From Nostoc sp. 'Peltigera membranacea cyanobiont' 210A (GTDB lineage Bacteria; Cyanobacteriota; Cyanobacteriia; Cyanobacteriales; Nostocaceae): a DNA stretch of 64,000 bases. The stretch's first letter is position 1. Every line of letters starts with the position of its first letter. The notes beneath the pieces were generated by a model. It was not told where the DNA came from and searched no databases. It saw only the letters and a program-made list of their open reading frames with translations. Location: positions 765,371-829,370 of the forward strand of contig NZ_NOLJ01000003.1 in the NCBI RefSeq assembly GCF_002246015.1. The letters are read 5' to 3'. Below, piece by piece: positions 23,723 to 33,150 of this stretch. The position numbers and the translations under genes were made by a program.

Positions 23723-24535
23723 TCATTGATTCCAGGCTTGCTGCCATCCTTGCATCTGTGCGATTTCAGCATTTTGAGATTTGATGATTGACTGAGCCAA
23801 AGTGCGGATCTCTGGACGAACAGCACGCCCAGATGCCATCTGAGCCATCTTCACAGCCATTTGATGATGGGGAATCATTTGCCGTACAAATTCCTTGTCA
23901 AAGTCTGGGGCTTTCTTAAGCGCATCGATGTCCGTCTTCATGCTCATCATGCCTTGCCCCGGACTCATCCTGCCCTGCCCTTGACCCATCATGCCTTGCC
24001 CTTGACCCATCATGCCTTGCCCTTGACCCATCATGCCTTGCCCCGGACTCATCATGCCTTGCCCTGGACTCATCATGCCTTGCCCCTGACCCATCATGCC
24101 TTGCCCTGGACTCATCATGCCTTGCCCCTGACCCATCATGCCTGAGCCTGGGCCCTGCCCTTGTTTATGGTGGTTTCCCATCATGCTCATGTCAGTCATT
24201 GAATATGCAGGGACTTCTTTGCCATACCACTTTTTGTACCAGGTACGCATCTCTTCAATTTCAAGAGTTTGCTCTTTTTTAATTGCTTCAGCTATTTTTT
24301 TTACTTCTGGGTGTTTGGCGCGACTCAAAGCCAGATCAGCCATTGCGATCGCATCTTGGTGATGAGGGATCATCATTTCGATAAAATGTTGATCGACTCG
24401 GACTGATCTGGGTTGTTGAGGATTTCCTGATGCAGGTAATGACTGAGCCTGTTTGCTGTTGGCAAGGACAAATCCGGCAGCAGCACCACTACTGAGTAGC
24501 CCGACTAAACTGTAGACCAAAAATTTCTTATTCAT
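23723..24535 (-). CDS. DUF305 protein with Met-rich repeat
   Basis: About 270 aa. The ATG at 24535 (MNKKFLVYSLVGLLSSGAAA, a signal peptide) is preferred over an upstream TTG. Two DUF305 helical half-domains carry MIPHHQDAIAMADLAL and MIPHHQMAVKMAQMAS, the His-His/Met pattern expected to bind copper or other metals. Between them is a tandem array of GQGMM(S/G)-type pentapeptide-like units (about residues 130-205) rich in Met, unusual in length and clearly a repeat expansion. It is probably a periplasmic metal sequestrant. It is divergent from the response-regulator gene at 24768. Confidence 0.87.
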   Translation of the reverse strand: MNKKFLVYSLVGLLSSGAAAGFVLANSKQAQSLPASGNPQQPRSVRVDQHFIEMMIPHHQDAIAMADLALSRAKHPEVKKIAEAIKKEQTLEIEEMRTWYKKWYGKEVPAYSMTDMSMMGNHHKQGQGPGSGMMGQGQGMMSPGQGMMGQGQGMMSPGQGMMSPGQGMMGQGQGMMGQGQGMMGQGQGRMSPGQGMMSMKTDIDALKKAPDFDKEFVRQMIPHHQMAVKMAQMASGRAVRPEIRTLAQSIIKSQNAEIAQMQGWQQAWNQ

Positions 24536-24669
24536 AAATTCAACTTGGTTAGGGGATGACCAAGTTCCTCTATCTCTCAAGCTACGCTCAGACTATGAGA
24601 AACTTATGAGCGATTCAAGGTTTACGTCTTTAGAAAGATTTTTCCAGATTTTAGGCGATTAGCACTTCA

Positions 24670-24686
24670 TTTCATCTTGATTTCAT
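24670..24686 (+). promoter_or_regulatory. TTTCAT-N5-TTTCAT box
   Basis: Perfect direct repeat oriented toward the response-regulator gene, 82 nt before its ATG, with an extra CTTCAT half-site just upstream. Same box as at eight other sites in the window. Confidence 0.65.
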
Positions 24687-24767
24687 CATCTCCAATTATC
24701 GTTATTTTTAGATAGAAGTATGCGGACTCCCTAATTACCGCGCTCAACCTGTAAAGGAGTTAGCCCT

Positions 24768-27143
24768 ATGAAAATTTTGGTGGTAGAAGATGATGAGGCA
24801 AATGCCGACATGCTTGCTTGTATTCTCTGCAACCAAAATTACACGGTTGAAGTCGCTAAAGATGGAGAGGTTGCTTGGGAACTGATTGTCGTTTATGACT
24901 ATGATTTATTACTGATAGATATTACGCTCCCTCATTTAGACGGAATAAGTCTCTGTCGTAGAATCAGAACGCACAGCTATCAAATGCCAATTCTACTGGT
25001 TACTGGGCGAAGCAGTAGCCACGACCAAGCAATCGGGCTAGATGCAGGTGCCGATGCATACATGGTGAAACCGTTCGATCATGAGGTATTGATTGCTGGA
25101 ATTCGAGCCTTGCTGCGTCGCAGAGGAACAGCTTTTCAATCTGTGCTGGAGTGGGGTAGTTTGCGGTTTGATCCGGCAACTCGTGAAGTCACTTATGCAG
25201 AGCAACCTCTATCCTTGAGTCCCAAGGAGTTTTCGATACTAGAGTTTTTTTTGCGGAATGGTCGTCGAGTCTTTACCTACAGCGTGATTTTGGATCAACT
25301 CTGGGCCTATGAGGAGACTCCCGGCGAAGATGCTGTGAGAACTCATATTAAAGGGCTAAGGCAGAAATTTAGGAGGGTCGGCGCTCCCACAGATTTGATT
25401 GAAACGGTTTATGGGCTAGGTTATCGGCTTAAACCCTTGGAAGCGATCGCCGATTCAATCAGCACGGATCAACTCACGTCTTCTCAGGGGACTCAACCGA
25501 TTCAACAACAAACCCTCAGTGCCTTATCCAAAGTTTGGGATCGCTTCAAAACCAGAGTAAATGAACAGGTCATAATTCTAGAGCAAGCGAGTGCTGCTTT
25601 GATGCAACAGATGCTGAGTCCAGATATTCAACAACAGGCATCTCAGGAAGCTCACACCCTATCAGACTCACTTGCGACCTTTGGGTTGCCCGAAGGCTCT
25701 CGAATCGCTGAAAAAATTGAACAACTGCTACACGTCAACGAATCCTTGAAATCGGATCAAACCCTCTGCCTTTACGAACTGGTGACTGCCCTGCGTCAAG
25801 AAATCGATCGCGCATCGAATGACTTAACTACAGAACGGAGCGAGCAGGAAGAGTCTGTGTTTGCAAATGAGCGTCCTCTGTTATTGATCATTGATCCCGA
25901 TCGCCAACTGGCGGAACAGTTGGTGAATGAAGCTGTGAACTGGGGATTTCGGAGCGCGATCGCAACGACCCTTTCCGAAGCCGAAACGAAAATTGAGCAG
26001 GATGCGCCTACCGTTGTGCTACTTGATCCCGACATTACTCATCCCACAACAGATAGTTTAAAACTACTGGCAAAGCTCAGTCATCAAACTCCTGCTGTGC
26101 CGGTTCTCGTTTTAACCAGTCACGATCAATTAACCGATCGCCTAGAAGTTGCCCAACTCGGCGGACATGGTTTTTTACACAAACCCTTGCCACCGGCTCA
26201 TGTGCTGAAAGCGATCGCTCAAGCGGCGCAACGAGCAGAGGCAGCAAAGCAACGGGTGATGGTCATCGATGACGATCCCCAGATTCTCGCAACTCTAAAG
26301 GGGTTTCTAGAACCTTGGGGATTGAGCGTGATAACGCTGAATGATCCTCAACGATTTTGGGAAACGCTAGAATCATGCTCACCCGATTTGCTGATTCTAG
26401 ATATGAAAATGTCTGCGTTGAGCGGTGTTGAGCTTTGCCAGATTATCCGCAACGACTCGCACTGGGGTCACTTGCCGATCATTTTTTTGACGGCGCACAC
26501 TGATGCCACGATCATTAATCAAGTGTTTTCAGTGGGTGCAGATGACTTTGTGAGCAAGCCAATCATGAATCCAGAATTGGTCAGTCGCATCATCAATCGA
26601 CTGGAGCGGATCAAACTCCTTCAAAATGCTGCTGAGACTGATCATTTGACCAAACTCTCTAATCGCCGTAAGTCAACTCAAGATTTAAACAAATATCTTC
26701 AACTTGCAAATCAACAGAATCAGCTGCTCTGTCTAGCAGTTCTGGACTTAGACAATTTCAAGGAGATCAACGATCATCATGGGTACAATACTGGCGACAT
26801 GGTGATGCGTCAGTGGGGACAGTTGCTCCGGCAGACCTTTAGGCAAAATGCAGTCGTTGCTCGCTGGGAGAGCGATGAATTTGTGGTTGCCTTATCTAGC
26901 ATGATTAAGGCAGATGGCATTCAAAGACTCACTCAATTATTAGCAACGCTCCACCACAGACAATTTGTTGCTCCTGATCAGACTCAATTTCGGATTACAT
27001 TTAGTGCTGGAATTGCTCAATATCCAGATGATGGAACGGATTTGCATTCTCTTTATCAAGCCGCATCCGAAGCCTTGCATCAGTCTAAAGTTGCTGGGTG
27101 TGCCTGTATTTTTTCTGCGGGAGGCTCCAGAGCGTCAGTCTAG
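24768..27143 (+). CDS. Multi-domain response regulator (REC-wHTH-HPt-REC-REC-GGDEF-like)
   Basis: 791 aa. Domains in order: REC1 (1-120, phosphoacceptor Asp51 in LLLIDITLP); OmpR-type winged helix (about 130-225, ending YGLGYRLKP); HPt (about 250-350, EAHTLSDSLATFGLP with candidate His); REC2 (about 368-485, LLDPDITHP); REC3 (about 496-615, LLILDMKMS); GGDEF-like (about 625-785). The GGDEF loop reads WESDEF, so both signature glycines are altered and cyclase activity is doubtful. Few regulators combine DNA binding, phosphotransfer and three receivers. An AAGGAG ribosome site precedes ATG. A TTTCAT-type box lies upstream, so it may belong to the metal regulon. Confidence 0.9.
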   Translation: MKILVVEDDEANADMLACILCNQNYTVEVAKDGEVAWELIVVYDYDLLLIDITLPHLDGISLCRRIRTHSYQMPILLVTGRSSSHDQAIGLDAGADAYMVKPFDHEVLIAGIRALLRRRGTAFQSVLEWGSLRFDPATREVTYAEQPLSLSPKEFSILEFFLRNGRRVFTYSVILDQLWAYEETPGEDAVRTHIKGLRQKFRRVGAPTDLIETVYGLGYRLKPLEAIADSISTDQLTSSQGTQPIQQQTLSALSKVWDRFKTRVNEQVIILEQASAALMQQMLSPDIQQQASQEAHTLSDSLATFGLPEGSRIAEKIEQLLHVNESLKSDQTLCLYELVTALRQEIDRASNDLTTERSEQEESVFANERPLLLIIDPDRQLAEQLVNEAVNWGFRSAIATTLSEAETKIEQDAPTVVLLDPDITHPTTDSLKLLAKLSHQTPAVPVLVLTSHDQLTDRLEVAQLGGHGFLHKPLPPAHVLKAIAQAAQRAEAAKQRVMVIDDDPQILATLKGFLEPWGLSVITLNDPQRFWETLESCSPDLLILDMKMSALSGVELCQIIRNDSHWGHLPIIFLTAHTDATIINQVFSVGADDFVSKPIMNPELVSRIINRLERIKLLQNAAETDHLTKLSNRRKSTQDLNKYLQLANQQNQLLCLAVLDLDNFKEINDHHGYNTGDMVMRQWGQLLRQTFRQNAVVARWESDEFVVALSSMIKADGIQRLTQLLATLHHRQFVAPDQTQFRITFSAGIAQYPDDGTDLHSLYQAASEALHQSKVAGCACIFSAGGSRASV

Positions 27144-27415
27144 TAGAAGGTATTGACAAATTAGAGAAACAGTAATATTTAAACTTGGTAATTTTTGTAG
27201 TAAAAGTTTGCGAAATATGAGCAAGAACATGGAGATTGTTTTTCTTATGTCCTCATAAGTTCCTCAGATTGTTTTTTTACAGTCAAAGTGGGTATGTAAA
27301 GACTGTTGCATACAAACGCCCCCGATCGCGCGCATTCTGGCATTGGGGAAGGTTTTGTGTATCAAACAGTTTAAGTGGCGAACGATGATTTTGAAATCAG
27401 CGATGGAGAACAGTA

Positions 27416-27865
27416 ATGTTAGATATCGATGAAATGAGCACAAAAGAGATTATGGATCTCTTGCATAAAGTAGGACATGGTCATCTTGGCTGTGTAGGTG
27501 AAGGGCATCCGTATGTTGTGCCTATGCACTATTATCTCAAAGACTCAGAAATATATATCTTCACAACGGTCGGAATGAAGACTCAGTACATGGATGTAAA
27601 TCCATCAGTCTGTTTGCAAGTTGAAGAAGTCCACGATCTGGAGCATTGGCGCAGCGTGACTGTGACAGGTCGAGCCGAACACATCACTCTTCAACAAGAC
27701 ATTGATCGCGTGATGCAATTTGTCAAAACGCAAAACCCAACGCTTTCGCCCGCGATTAATCGCACCTGGATTGATGCCTGGGGTCGTGCAGAGGTTATGG
27801 CGCTCTACCGTATCCATCCCAGTGAAATGAGTGGACGCATCACTGATGGCATCAGCAGTCACTGA
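27416..27865 (+). CDS. Pyridoxamine-phosphate-oxidase-like FMN protein
   Basis: 149 aa with the split-barrel FMN fold of PNPOx-like proteins: LLHKVGHGHLGCVGEGHPYV, PMHYYLKDSEIYIFTT and VCLQVEEVHDLEHWRSVTV. Members bind FMN, F420 or heme, and the substrate cannot be told. Single gene between the response regulator and the copper ATPase. Confidence 0.85.
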   Translation: MLDIDEMSTKEIMDLLHKVGHGHLGCVGEGHPYVVPMHYYLKDSEIYIFTTVGMKTQYMDVNPSVCLQVEEVHDLEHWRSVTVTGRAEHITLQQDIDRVMQFVKTQNPTLSPAINRTWIDAWGRAEVMALYRIHPSEMSGRITDGISSH

Positions 27866-27914
27866 AAATCGAAGATTTTGGACAAGATTATGGTGAAGGC
27901 CGATTTGAGTTCTA

Positions 27915-28021
27915 CGTTAGCGTAAAGCCTGCGGCATGGCTTCGCTTAGCGCGCAGCGTTCCGTAGGAAAGCTCACCGTACCCCTACAGGGATCTTGCTA
28001 CGCGTAGCGTTCCGCAGGAAA
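27915..28021. repeat. Cluster of short dispersed palindromic repeats
   Basis: Contains GCTACGCGTAGC and two copies of AGCGTTCCG(T/C)AGGAAA plus CATGGCTTCGCTTAGCGCG, the short elements scattered through this genome (also 35440-35560, 51360-51585, 61330-61480). It fills most of the 322-bp gap before the copper ATPase gene. Confidence 0.65.
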
Positions 28022-28187
28022 GGTATCGCTTGCCATTTGTATCTTATGGCGTGAGCATACCAATATGCCCGACTTGCCAAGCGTCTTGGGGCATAGAAGC
28101 TTAGTAACTCTCGAAAATTTCGCCTTAGTTTCATCATCATAAAAATCTGATAGTCAAGACATCGCAGCAAACCAGGAGGATTCATTT

Positions 28188-30317
28188 GTGAACCACGATC
28201 ACCATAATCATCTGCAAACTCAGCCCAAGCCGGGAAACGCTGGGCACGATGAACACGGAAAGCAAGTTAAAAAGAATCCGCCTGACCCTGACCCACACGG
28301 CAACCAAGGGGGACGCAATCAATACGCGGGGCATGATCAACACGCGGGGCACGATAAACACGCTGGACACAGCCCAGAGATTTTCAAACGACGCTTCTTT
28401 ATTTGCCTCCTGCTAACACTGCCCATTCTCTATTTTGCGCCAATATTTCAGACTTGGTTAAATTATCAAGCCATCCAATTTCCGGGTGCGAAGTGGGTTA
28501 TTCCCATTTTCTCAACTATTATTTATTTCTATGGTGGCTGGGTTTTTCTGAAGGGAGCCTACTACGAACTCCGCAGTAAAATTGGCATGATGACTCTGGT
28601 TGCTCTAGCCATCACCGTGGCGTTTATCTACAGTGTGGCAGTGACTTTCGGATTGAAGGGAGATTCTTTCTACTGGGAACTGGCAACCTTAGTCGATATC
28701 ATGCTGCTCGGCCACTGGATGGAAATGGCTTCTGTACTGGGAGCCAGCAATGCTCTACAAGAACTTGCCAAGTTAGTACCTTCTGTCGCTCACAAACAGG
28801 CGAATGGGCAGATAGAAGATGTCCAAGTAAGCGCATTAATTGAGGGCGATCTAATTCTGATTCGTCCTGGCGAACAAGTCCCGATCGATGGTGAGATCGT
28901 CGAGGGTACTTCCAACGTCAATGAAGCCTTTCTCACGGGAGAGTCGCGCCCGGTGGTCAAAAAAGCTAATGATGAAGCGATCGCCGGAGCGGTCAATGGA
29001 GAAGGTGCGCTGACAGTCAAGGTCACTCGCACCGGAGATCAAACAACCCTGAGCCAGATTATGCGTATGGTTAAGGAAGCGCAGACATCTAAAAGTAAAT
29101 TTCAATCACTAGCCGATCGACTTGCCTATTGGCTAACTTTTATCGCGATCGGGATCGCTACGCTAACATTCGTCGTTTGGCTATCTGTTAAACCAGATGA
29201 TCTAGCCTTTGCCGTTAGTCGTGCGGTTACTGTATTAGTGATTGCTTGTCCTCATGCGTTAGGGTTAGCAGTCCCCTTAGTGCTGGTCAATGCTACTGCA
29301 ATGTCTGCTAAAAATGGCATCCTGGTGAGAAACCGAGAAGCGTTTGAACGAGCCAAAGGCATTAAAACAATCGCATTCGATAAGACGGGGACATTGACGA
29401 CAGGACATTTTGGCGTGCAACGAATTTATACGGATAGTATAGATGAGTTAAAAGCTTTGGGCATTTCTGCTTCCCTAGAATCTTTATCAGAACACCCCCT
29501 CGGACAATCGATCGTGGAAGAAGCCAGCCATCGCAAACTCCAGCTTTCAAAAGCCACTGACTTCAAAGCAGTTCCCGGTCAGGGCGTTGAAGGCGTAGTA
29601 GACGGTCAGCGCTATCGGGTTGGCAGACCAGAATGGGTTCAGGAGTTGAAATTGCAGTTTCCGCCAACGTTGCAAAAGGGACTACAAGAACGTGAATTTC
29701 GTGGTGAAAGTGCAATAGTCCTGATGGACGACAAGCAAGTTCTCGCCCTATTCGGGTTAGCAGACCAGGTGCGGGAATCTGCACGAGAAGCGGTTGTAAA
29801 ATTACAGAAAATGGACGTGCAGGTGGTAATGATTACAGGCGATGCCGAAGCGGTTGCCAAGGCCGTTTCTGGGGATTTGCAGATTGATCGCTACTACGCT
29901 CGTGTCCTACCACAGGATAAAGCTGCGCTAATTCATCGGCTCAAAGCTGAGAAGCCGACCGCCTTTGTGGGCGATGGCATTAATGATGCACCTGCTTTAA
30001 CCGAGTCAGATTTAGGACTGGCGATCGGAGCCGGAACCAATGTTGCGATCGAATCTGCCGATCTAATCTTAGTTAAAAGCGATCCGCTTGATGCAACTTA
30101 CGCGCTTAAACTTGCGAAAGCTACCTACAGCAAAATGGCTCAGAACTTGTTATGGGCAGCTGGGTACAACGTTGTTGCCATTCCCTTAGCGGCAGGAGTT
30201 GGCTACCCATTCGGCATTCTATTAACACCAGCAATAGCTGCCATACTGATGAGCGTTTCGACAGTTGTTGTTTCATTTAATGCAATGTCGTTACGTGGCA
30301 TTCGTTTGCATGATTGA
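28188..30317 (+). CDS. copB: Copper/silver P1B-type ATPase, CPH type (CopB-like)
   Basis: 709 aa, GTG start with a strong AGGAGG site at 28175. The N-terminal about 65 residues are very His-rich (DHHNHLQ, HDQHAGHDKHAGH) and replace the CxxC domain of CopA. The transmembrane metal site is CPH (IACPHALGLAVP, about 354), typical of the CopB group that handles Cu(II), Cu(I) or Ag(I). Catalytic DKTGT (about 398), the HP-dipeptide region SEHPLG and hinge [10 protein letters not shown] are intact, so it should be active. It exports copper to the periplasm and stands alone on the plus strand facing the two-component genes. Confidence 0.92.
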   Translation: MNHDHHNHLQTQPKPGNAGHDEHGKQVKKNPPDPDPHGNQGGRNQYAGHDQHAGHDKHAGHSPEIFKRRFFICLLLTLPILYFAPIFQTWLNYQAIQFPGAKWVIPIFSTIIYFYGGWVFLKGAYYELRSKIGMMTLVALAITVAFIYSVAVTFGLKGDSFYWELATLVDIMLLGHWMEMASVLGASNALQELAKLVPSVAHKQANGQIEDVQVSALIEGDLILIRPGEQVPIDGEIVEGTSNVNEAFLTGESRPVVKKANDEAIAGAVNGEGALTVKVTRTGDQTTLSQIMRMVKEAQTSKSKFQSLADRLAYWLTFIAIGIATLTFVVWLSVKPDDLAFAVSRAVTVLVIACPHALGLAVPLVLVNATAMSAKNGILVRNREAFERAKGIKTIAFDKTGTLTTGHFGVQRIYTDSIDELKALGISASLESLSEHPLGQSIVEEASHRKLQLSKATDFKAVPGQGVEGVVDGQRYRVGRPEWVQELKLQFPPTLQKGLQEREFRGESAIVLMDDKQVLALFGLADQVRESAREAVVKLQKMDVQVVMITGDAEAVAKAVSGDLQIDRYYARVLPQDKAALIHRLKAEKPTAFVGDGINDAPALTESDLGLAIGAGTNVAIESADLILVKSDPLDATYALKLAKATYSKMAQNLLWAAGYNVVAIPLAAGVGYPFGILLTPAIAAILMSVSTVVVSFNAMSLRGIRLHD

Positions 30318-30457
30318 GTACATCAGAACAAATCTCAATCAAGACGGAGTAATATAAGTTACCTCCTAGATGCCGAAGACATTTCACTGCTTCAAAACTA
30401 CTCACACCCATAATCAGGGTAGAGTTGAACTACAAAGTTTTTTGTAAGCATCTGTCT

Positions 30458-31858
30458 TTAACGATACAACATTTTAAATGGGTAAATAGAGCGAACGGTT
30501 TTAAGTGGGGGTATATTAAAAGGTAGCTTAATAGTGAAAGTGCTACCTTCATCTAAGTTACTTTGCACATCTATGCTGCCGTGGTGTGACTGAATAATTG
30601 CTTGCGCGATCGCTAATCCTAATCCAGAACCGCCAGTACTACGAGAGCGATCGCTACTCACTCGATAAAAGCGATCAAAAATTCGAGTCAGTTCGTGTTT
30701 CGGGATACCAATGCCTGTATCTTGAACTTTAATTACAGCATTATAGTCATTACAATCTAAGAAAACTGTTACCTCCCCTCCTCTGGGTGTGTATTGAATT
30801 GCATTGACAATTAAATTAGAAAACAAGCGATAAAGCTGGTCAGCATTACCTATAATATTCAGAGGTTGATGCACTTGTATTGAAGATGTCAGCTTTACCT
30901 CTGCGGCATTTGCGATCGCTTCAAACTCCTCAACTAAATCGCTAACAATATCATTTAGACAACAATTTTCACGTTGTAATTTTTGGGACTGTTTATCTAA
31001 ACGTGCTAACATTAATAAATCAACAACTAAAGTAGTTAGCCGTTGATTTTGACGTTGTATAGTTTGTAAAATATCTCTTGTCTCTTCTTCATCTATTTGG
31101 GACATTAAAAGTGCTGATTCCACCGTTGCACCTGTTGCAGCTAAAGGCGTTCGTAATTCATGTGCCGCATCTGCTGTAAACTGTTGAATTTGCCGATAGG
31201 ATTGATAGATTGGGTGCATAGCTAATCCTGATAGCCACCAACTAGCACCAGCAATCATAACCATTGCAATTAACAACCCTAATACCGAAACTAATTTTAC
31301 ACTATCCAAGTAATGATTAAACTCTTGTAGACTTCGCCCTACTTGCATATATCCCCAGTCTTGATAATTTTGGGTATGCAGTGCTAGAGTAATTTGATGG
31401 TAATCTTTGCCTTTGCTGTCCTTGAGAAATTGCCAAGTTTTTTGATTAAAAACATCAGGTAATCCCTTTGGATAGTAACCAGCATTAGCAATCAATTTTC
31501 CAGAAATATCAAAAAAACGTATATAGTAACTGGTTTTAGTAACGATACCAAGAAGATGACGTTTAGAATGTGGCTGTTGTTGAATACAATTACTAGCTCC
31601 AGTTCCACAGTTATCTAGATTTGGAAATAATTGATGTGCAAAAGGTTCTAAACGTCCAGGTGATTGTAGTTTTAGTTCGATACTGTCATGCAGTGTCCCG
31701 CCTACAGACTCGATTTCACTGTCTAAAGCCACCACATGGGCATGGAACACTGCTCGATAAAAACCGAACACACATAGGCTTAAAATTAAACCCATAACGA
31801 TGGCATAATACAAAGCCAAACGAATACGGGTGAGCCGAAACAGCTTATTCTGATTCAT
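30458..31858 (-). CDS. rppB: Sensor histidine kinase, RppB type
   Basis: About 466 aa from ATG 31858, which overlaps the regulator's end by 14 nt (translational coupling). Two helices (about 12-33 and 180-205) bracket a periplasmic sensor of about 145 residues, followed by HisKA with FTADAAHELRTPLAATGATV (phospho-His) and HATPase_c with NLIVNAIQYTP, DTGIGIP and GGSGLGLAIAQ. Wording matches the cyanobacterial RppB/NrsS/CopS-like kinases that answer metals or redox state. The periplasmic part has two Cys (NCGTGASNC) that might bind metal. The ligand is not established from sequence; the copper genes around it favour copper. Confidence 0.82.
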   Translation of the reverse strand: MNQNKLFRLTRIRLALYYAIVMGLILSLCVFGFYRAVFHAHVVALDSEIESVGGTLHDSIELKLQSPGRLEPFAHQLFPNLDNCGTGASNCIQQQPHSKRHLLGIVTKTSYYIRFFDISGKLIANAGYYPKGLPDVFNQKTWQFLKDSKGKDYHQITLALHTQNYQDWGYMQVGRSLQEFNHYLDSVKLVSVLGLLIAMVMIAGASWWLSGLAMHPIYQSYRQIQQFTADAAHELRTPLAATGATVESALLMSQIDEEETRDILQTIQRQNQRLTTLVVDLLMLARLDKQSQKLQRENCCLNDIVSDLVEEFEAIANAAEVKLTSSIQVHQPLNIIGNADQLYRLFSNLIVNAIQYTPRGGEVTVFLDCNDYNAVIKVQDTGIGIPKHELTRIFDRFYRVSSDRSRSTGGSGLGLAIAQAIIQSHHGSIDVQSNLDEGSTFTIKLPFNIPPLKTVRSIYPFKMLYR

Positions 31859-32564
31859 TGTTGAGATTAAGACGATATCCCATACCGTGCAAAGTTTCAA
31901 TTGAGTTAGTACAGCCGCTATTAGTTAGTTTGCGACGTAACAAACGTATTTGCGCCGCCACTACATTGCTACTAGATTCCGCATTAACTTCCCAAATCTG
32001 GTTACGAATTTGTTCGGTAGTAACAATTTGCTTGGGATGCTTCATAAAATACTCTAACAGTTGGAACTCTTTATTAGTTAAAGGAATCCTTTGCTGTTCA
32101 CCCGTGGTATTTTGTCTTACAACTGTACTGTCGCCATAATCTAGAGTCAAGTTACCAACAGTCAATTGTTGGGGTTGAAAATGCGGAGAGCGACGCTGCA
32201 AAGCCCGTAATCGTGCCAGTAGTTCTACCATACCGAATGGCTTTACCAAGTAGTCGTCAGCACCTGCGTCTAATCCGGCTACTTTATCTTCCATTCTATC
32301 TCTAGCAGTTAGCATCAGGATAGGAAGAGGATTTACTTTGTAACGCAGTCTTTTGCACAATTCTAAACCAGTAATTCCGGGAAGCATCCAATCAAAAATT
32401 GCTACTGTATATTGTGCCGAGCTATTTTCTAAGTAAGCCCATGCTTCATTACCATCCATTACCCAATCAACTAAGTATTTTTGTTGATTTAAGGTGCGCT
32501 TGATAGCAGCCCCTAAATCCGGCTCATCTTCGACTAGCAGCACCCTCATATCATAAAGATTCAT
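31845..32564 (-). CDS. rppA: OmpR-type response regulator, RppA type
   Basis: 239 aa. REC domain with VLLVEDEPDLGAAIKRTL and phosphoacceptor Asp in VAIFDWMLPG, then an OmpR winged helix (LTNKEFQLLEYFMKHPKQIV ... GMGYRLN). An internal ATG (MRVLLVED, 32549) is an alternative start. It is coupled to the kinase gene. OmpR-type regulators bind direct repeats, and nine TTTCAT-N5-TTTCAT repeats in the window, three of them upstream of this gene, make it the best candidate to bind them (inference). Confidence 0.85.
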   Translation of the reverse strand: MNLYDMRVLLVEDEPDLGAAIKRTLNQQKYLVDWVMDGNEAWAYLENSSAQYTVAIFDWMLPGITGLELCKRLRYKVNPLPILMLTARDRMEDKVAGLDAGADDYLVKPFGMVELLARLRALQRRSPHFQPQQLTVGNLTLDYGDSTVVRQNTTGEQQRIPLTNKEFQLLEYFMKHPKQIVTTEQIRNQIWEVNAESSSNVVAAQIRLLRRKLTNSGCTNSIETLHGMGYRLNLNNESE

Positions 32565-32630
32565 TGTAAACTTGTGATGTAAGCATAGTTTGCAACAGGA
32601 ATACCCCTATAAATAGGTTGACAGAAGTTT

Positions 32631-32647
32631 ATGAAATTAGGATGAAA
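32631..32647 (-). promoter_or_regulatory. TTTCAT-N5-TTTCAT box upstream of rppA
   Basis: Perfect repeat on the minus strand, 67-82 nt before the possible rppA starts. It suggests autoregulation. Confidence 0.68.
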
Positions 32648-32834
32648 TTCTTAAAAATTAGGATTAAGCTATACAAGACCTAACAGTAGTCTAGTATCTT
32701 AGCGATACATAATTAAATAGAAAAGACTCAGTAGACCAACTTGCTAAAATAGGGTGTGAACTTAGTTTGAGGAGTTATAGAAACTAAGTTTTGCAAGATA
32801 TCTATTGAGTCAATTATAATTTTTACACGTAAAT

Positions 32835-32851
32835 ATGAAATCAAGATGAAA
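32835..32851 (-). promoter_or_regulatory. Second TTTCAT-N5-TTTCAT box upstream of rppA
   Basis: Perfect repeat on the minus strand about 270 nt before rppA, in a 586-bp AT-rich gap that otherwise shows no gene. Confidence 0.6.
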
Positions 32852-33102
32852 TTTTAATTAATTCAACAAAATTTATGAAATTTGTTGCCATTAATTAGTT
32901 GATTTACAAGTAAACTTAGTCTTTTGACTCTAACTTTAGTTAGATGTTATGCAAGACATATCATAGTGGCTGCTTATTCACCGAGCAAAGAACTGATTCA
33001 TTAATCTTGCAACATTAGTTGCCACAGCAATAAAATTTTTCATTTTGATTTTCCTGAAAAATTAGTTCAATTTACTTTCTATTATTAGTTTGACATTCAC
33101 AG

Positions 33103-33119
33103 ATGAAATCTCAATGAAA
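33103..33119 (-). promoter_or_regulatory. Third TTTCAT-N5-TTTCAT box upstream of rppA
   Basis: Perfect repeat on the minus strand just past the DUF2808 gene's stop. It may serve a distal rppA promoter. Confidence 0.55.
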
Positions 33120-33150
33120 TCCCATAGTTTTTTAGTAAAAAAAGGTTGTA

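Noticed and set aside
23861..24145. Plus-strand ORF rich in HHALPLTH repeats
   Set aside because: It is the complement of the Met-rich repeat in the DUF305 gene; no independent signal or ribosome site.
28128..28139. TTTCAT box upstream of copB
   Set aside because: Only one TTTCAT half-site (TTTCATCATCAT) is present, without the second half at the required spacing.
30318..30457. Terminator between copB and rppB
   Set aside because: I found no convincing stem with a T-run in this convergent gap.
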